Shown here: one piece after another, positions 7,579 to 7,984 of the stretch
Numbering within the stretch: position 1 is the stretch's first letter
Layout of the letters: each line of letters begins with the position of its first letter
Source of the DNA: Enterocloster bolteae
Lineage (GTDB): Bacteria; Bacillota_A; Clostridia; Lachnospirales; Lachnospiraceae
Direction: 5' to 3'
DNA length: 7,984 nucleotides
Assembly: GCA_021769025.1 (NCBI GenBank)
Contig: JAETTS010000106.1
Span: 1 to 7,984, forward strand
Notes under the pieces: generated by a model
What the model was told of the DNA's origin: nothing
Database searches by the model: none
Seen by the model: the letters and a program-made list of their open reading frames with translations, nothing else
Translations under genes and position numbers: made by a program

Positions 7579-7585
7579 CAGGCAT

Positions 7586-7984
7586 ATGGATATAAAACAG
7601 AAAAGCGCTCCCCAAAGGGAGCTCTGGGCACAGTTTGACGCGCTGCAGCTGGGCAGCGGATGGGAAGAGGAGGATATCAGGAAACCTCAGATCCTGTTGG
7701 AGGACGCCTTTGGCGACAGCCATCCGGGAAGCGTGCATCTGGCGGGGATTATGGAGCAGGCTAAATACGGTGTATTTGAAACAGGCGGATTTCCTGCCCA
7801 GTACCACACTACGGATATTTGCGACGGGTGCGCGCAGGGACATGACGGCATGAACTATATCCTGGCATCCAGGGAGGCCATATGCGACATGATAGAGATA
7901 CACGGACGCGTATATCCCTGGGATGGAATGATATTGGCTTCATCCTGCGACAAGTCAGTGCCTGCCCAGCTTAAGGCGGCGGCC
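7586..7984 (+). CDS. IlvD/Edd-family iron-sulfur dehydratase, N-terminal part (partial)
   Basis: The frame stays open from ATG 7586 to the window edge (133 codons), so this is the start of a protein usually 550-600 residues long. Family landmarks are clear: KPQILLEDAFGDSHPGSVHL, then ICDG with Cys79 and Asp80, QGHDGMNYILASRE, and SSCDKSVPAQLKAAA with Cys121, Asp122 and Lys123. In this family the CDK cysteine binds the Fe-S cluster, the two aspartates bind Mg2+ and the lysine is carbamylated. The family dehydrates 2,3-dihydroxy acids: IlvD makes branched-chain 2-keto acids, Edd and sugar-acid enzymes make 2-keto-3-deoxy sugar acids. The HPGSVHL site has Gly where the [2Fe-2S] members have Cys, as in E. 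coli IlvD. DICDGCAQGH and the neighbouring sugar transporter make a sugar-acid dehydratase more likely than IlvD. AGAGGTGA at 7571-7578 overlaps the preceding stop, so it is in the same operon. Confidence 0.9.
   Translation, partial: MDIKQKSAPQRELWAQFDALQLGSGWEEEDIRKPQILLEDAFGDSHPGSVHLAGIMEQAKYGVFETGGFPAQYHTTDICDGCAQGHDGMNYILASREAICDMIEIHGRVYPWDGMILASSCDKSVPAQLKAAA

Noticed and set aside
7635..7853. Open frame of 72 codons on the plus strand
   Set aside because: It lies inside the dehydratase gene in another frame. The dehydratase frame from 7586 carries the conserved CDG and CDK motifs and stays open to the window edge.
1..7984. Mobile elements, CRISPR arrays, tRNA or rRNA genes, direct repeats
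   Set aside because: No transposase-like frame, spaced repeats, cloverleaf or ribosomal sequence was seen. Coding sequence fills almost the whole window, and style is even from gene to gene.

Overview
The window looks like part of a carbohydrate-utilisation locus from an anaerobic, spore-former-type Firmicute. My best guess is a Lachnospiraceae or Clostridium clostridioforme-like gut bacterium. This is inferred from strong AAGGAGG-type ribosome binding sites, near-balanced base composition, a typical Gram-positive lipoprotein signal, and clostridial-style GH3, GH5 and IlvD/Edd sequences. Every supported gene is on the + strand and the genes are tightly packed. I see no RNA genes, insertion sequences, CRISPR arrays or phage genes.

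Region 1 (1-1911) is a CUT1-type sugar importer without its ATPase. It holds the last 40 codons of a probable solute-binding protein, an 80-base gap with a good stem-loop, and two membrane permeases of the MalF and MalG type separated by one base. Region 2 (1930-5515) holds two glycoside hydrolases without signal peptides: a GH3 exo-beta-glycosidase of the beta-xylosidase/beta-glucosidase type, and a GH5 enzyme with all the conserved family residues. The simplest reading is that beta-linked oligosaccharides or glycosides are imported intact and cut in the cytoplasm.

Region 3 (5516-7984) follows an 87-base gap with a possible internal promoter. It encodes a second, unrelated importer of the CUT2 (ribose/galactose) type: an RbsC-like permease and, overlapping it by four bases (ATGA), an RbsB-like lipoprotein. 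No ATPase gene for it is visible. The last gene, cut by the window edge, is the N-terminal 133 residues of an IlvD/Edd-family iron-sulfur dehydratase. Its place next to a monosaccharide-type transporter suggests a sugar-acid dehydratase rather than the branched-chain amino acid enzyme.

Taken together, the window pairs oligosaccharide import and intracellular hydrolysis with a second monosaccharide or sugar-acid uptake and dehydration module. The families are known. The less usual points are the two ATPase-less ABC systems side by side, the cytoplasmic GH5 with an unassigned C-terminal extension, and the link between the CUT2 system and the dehydratase. I did not find convincing evidence of a wholly new kind of system.
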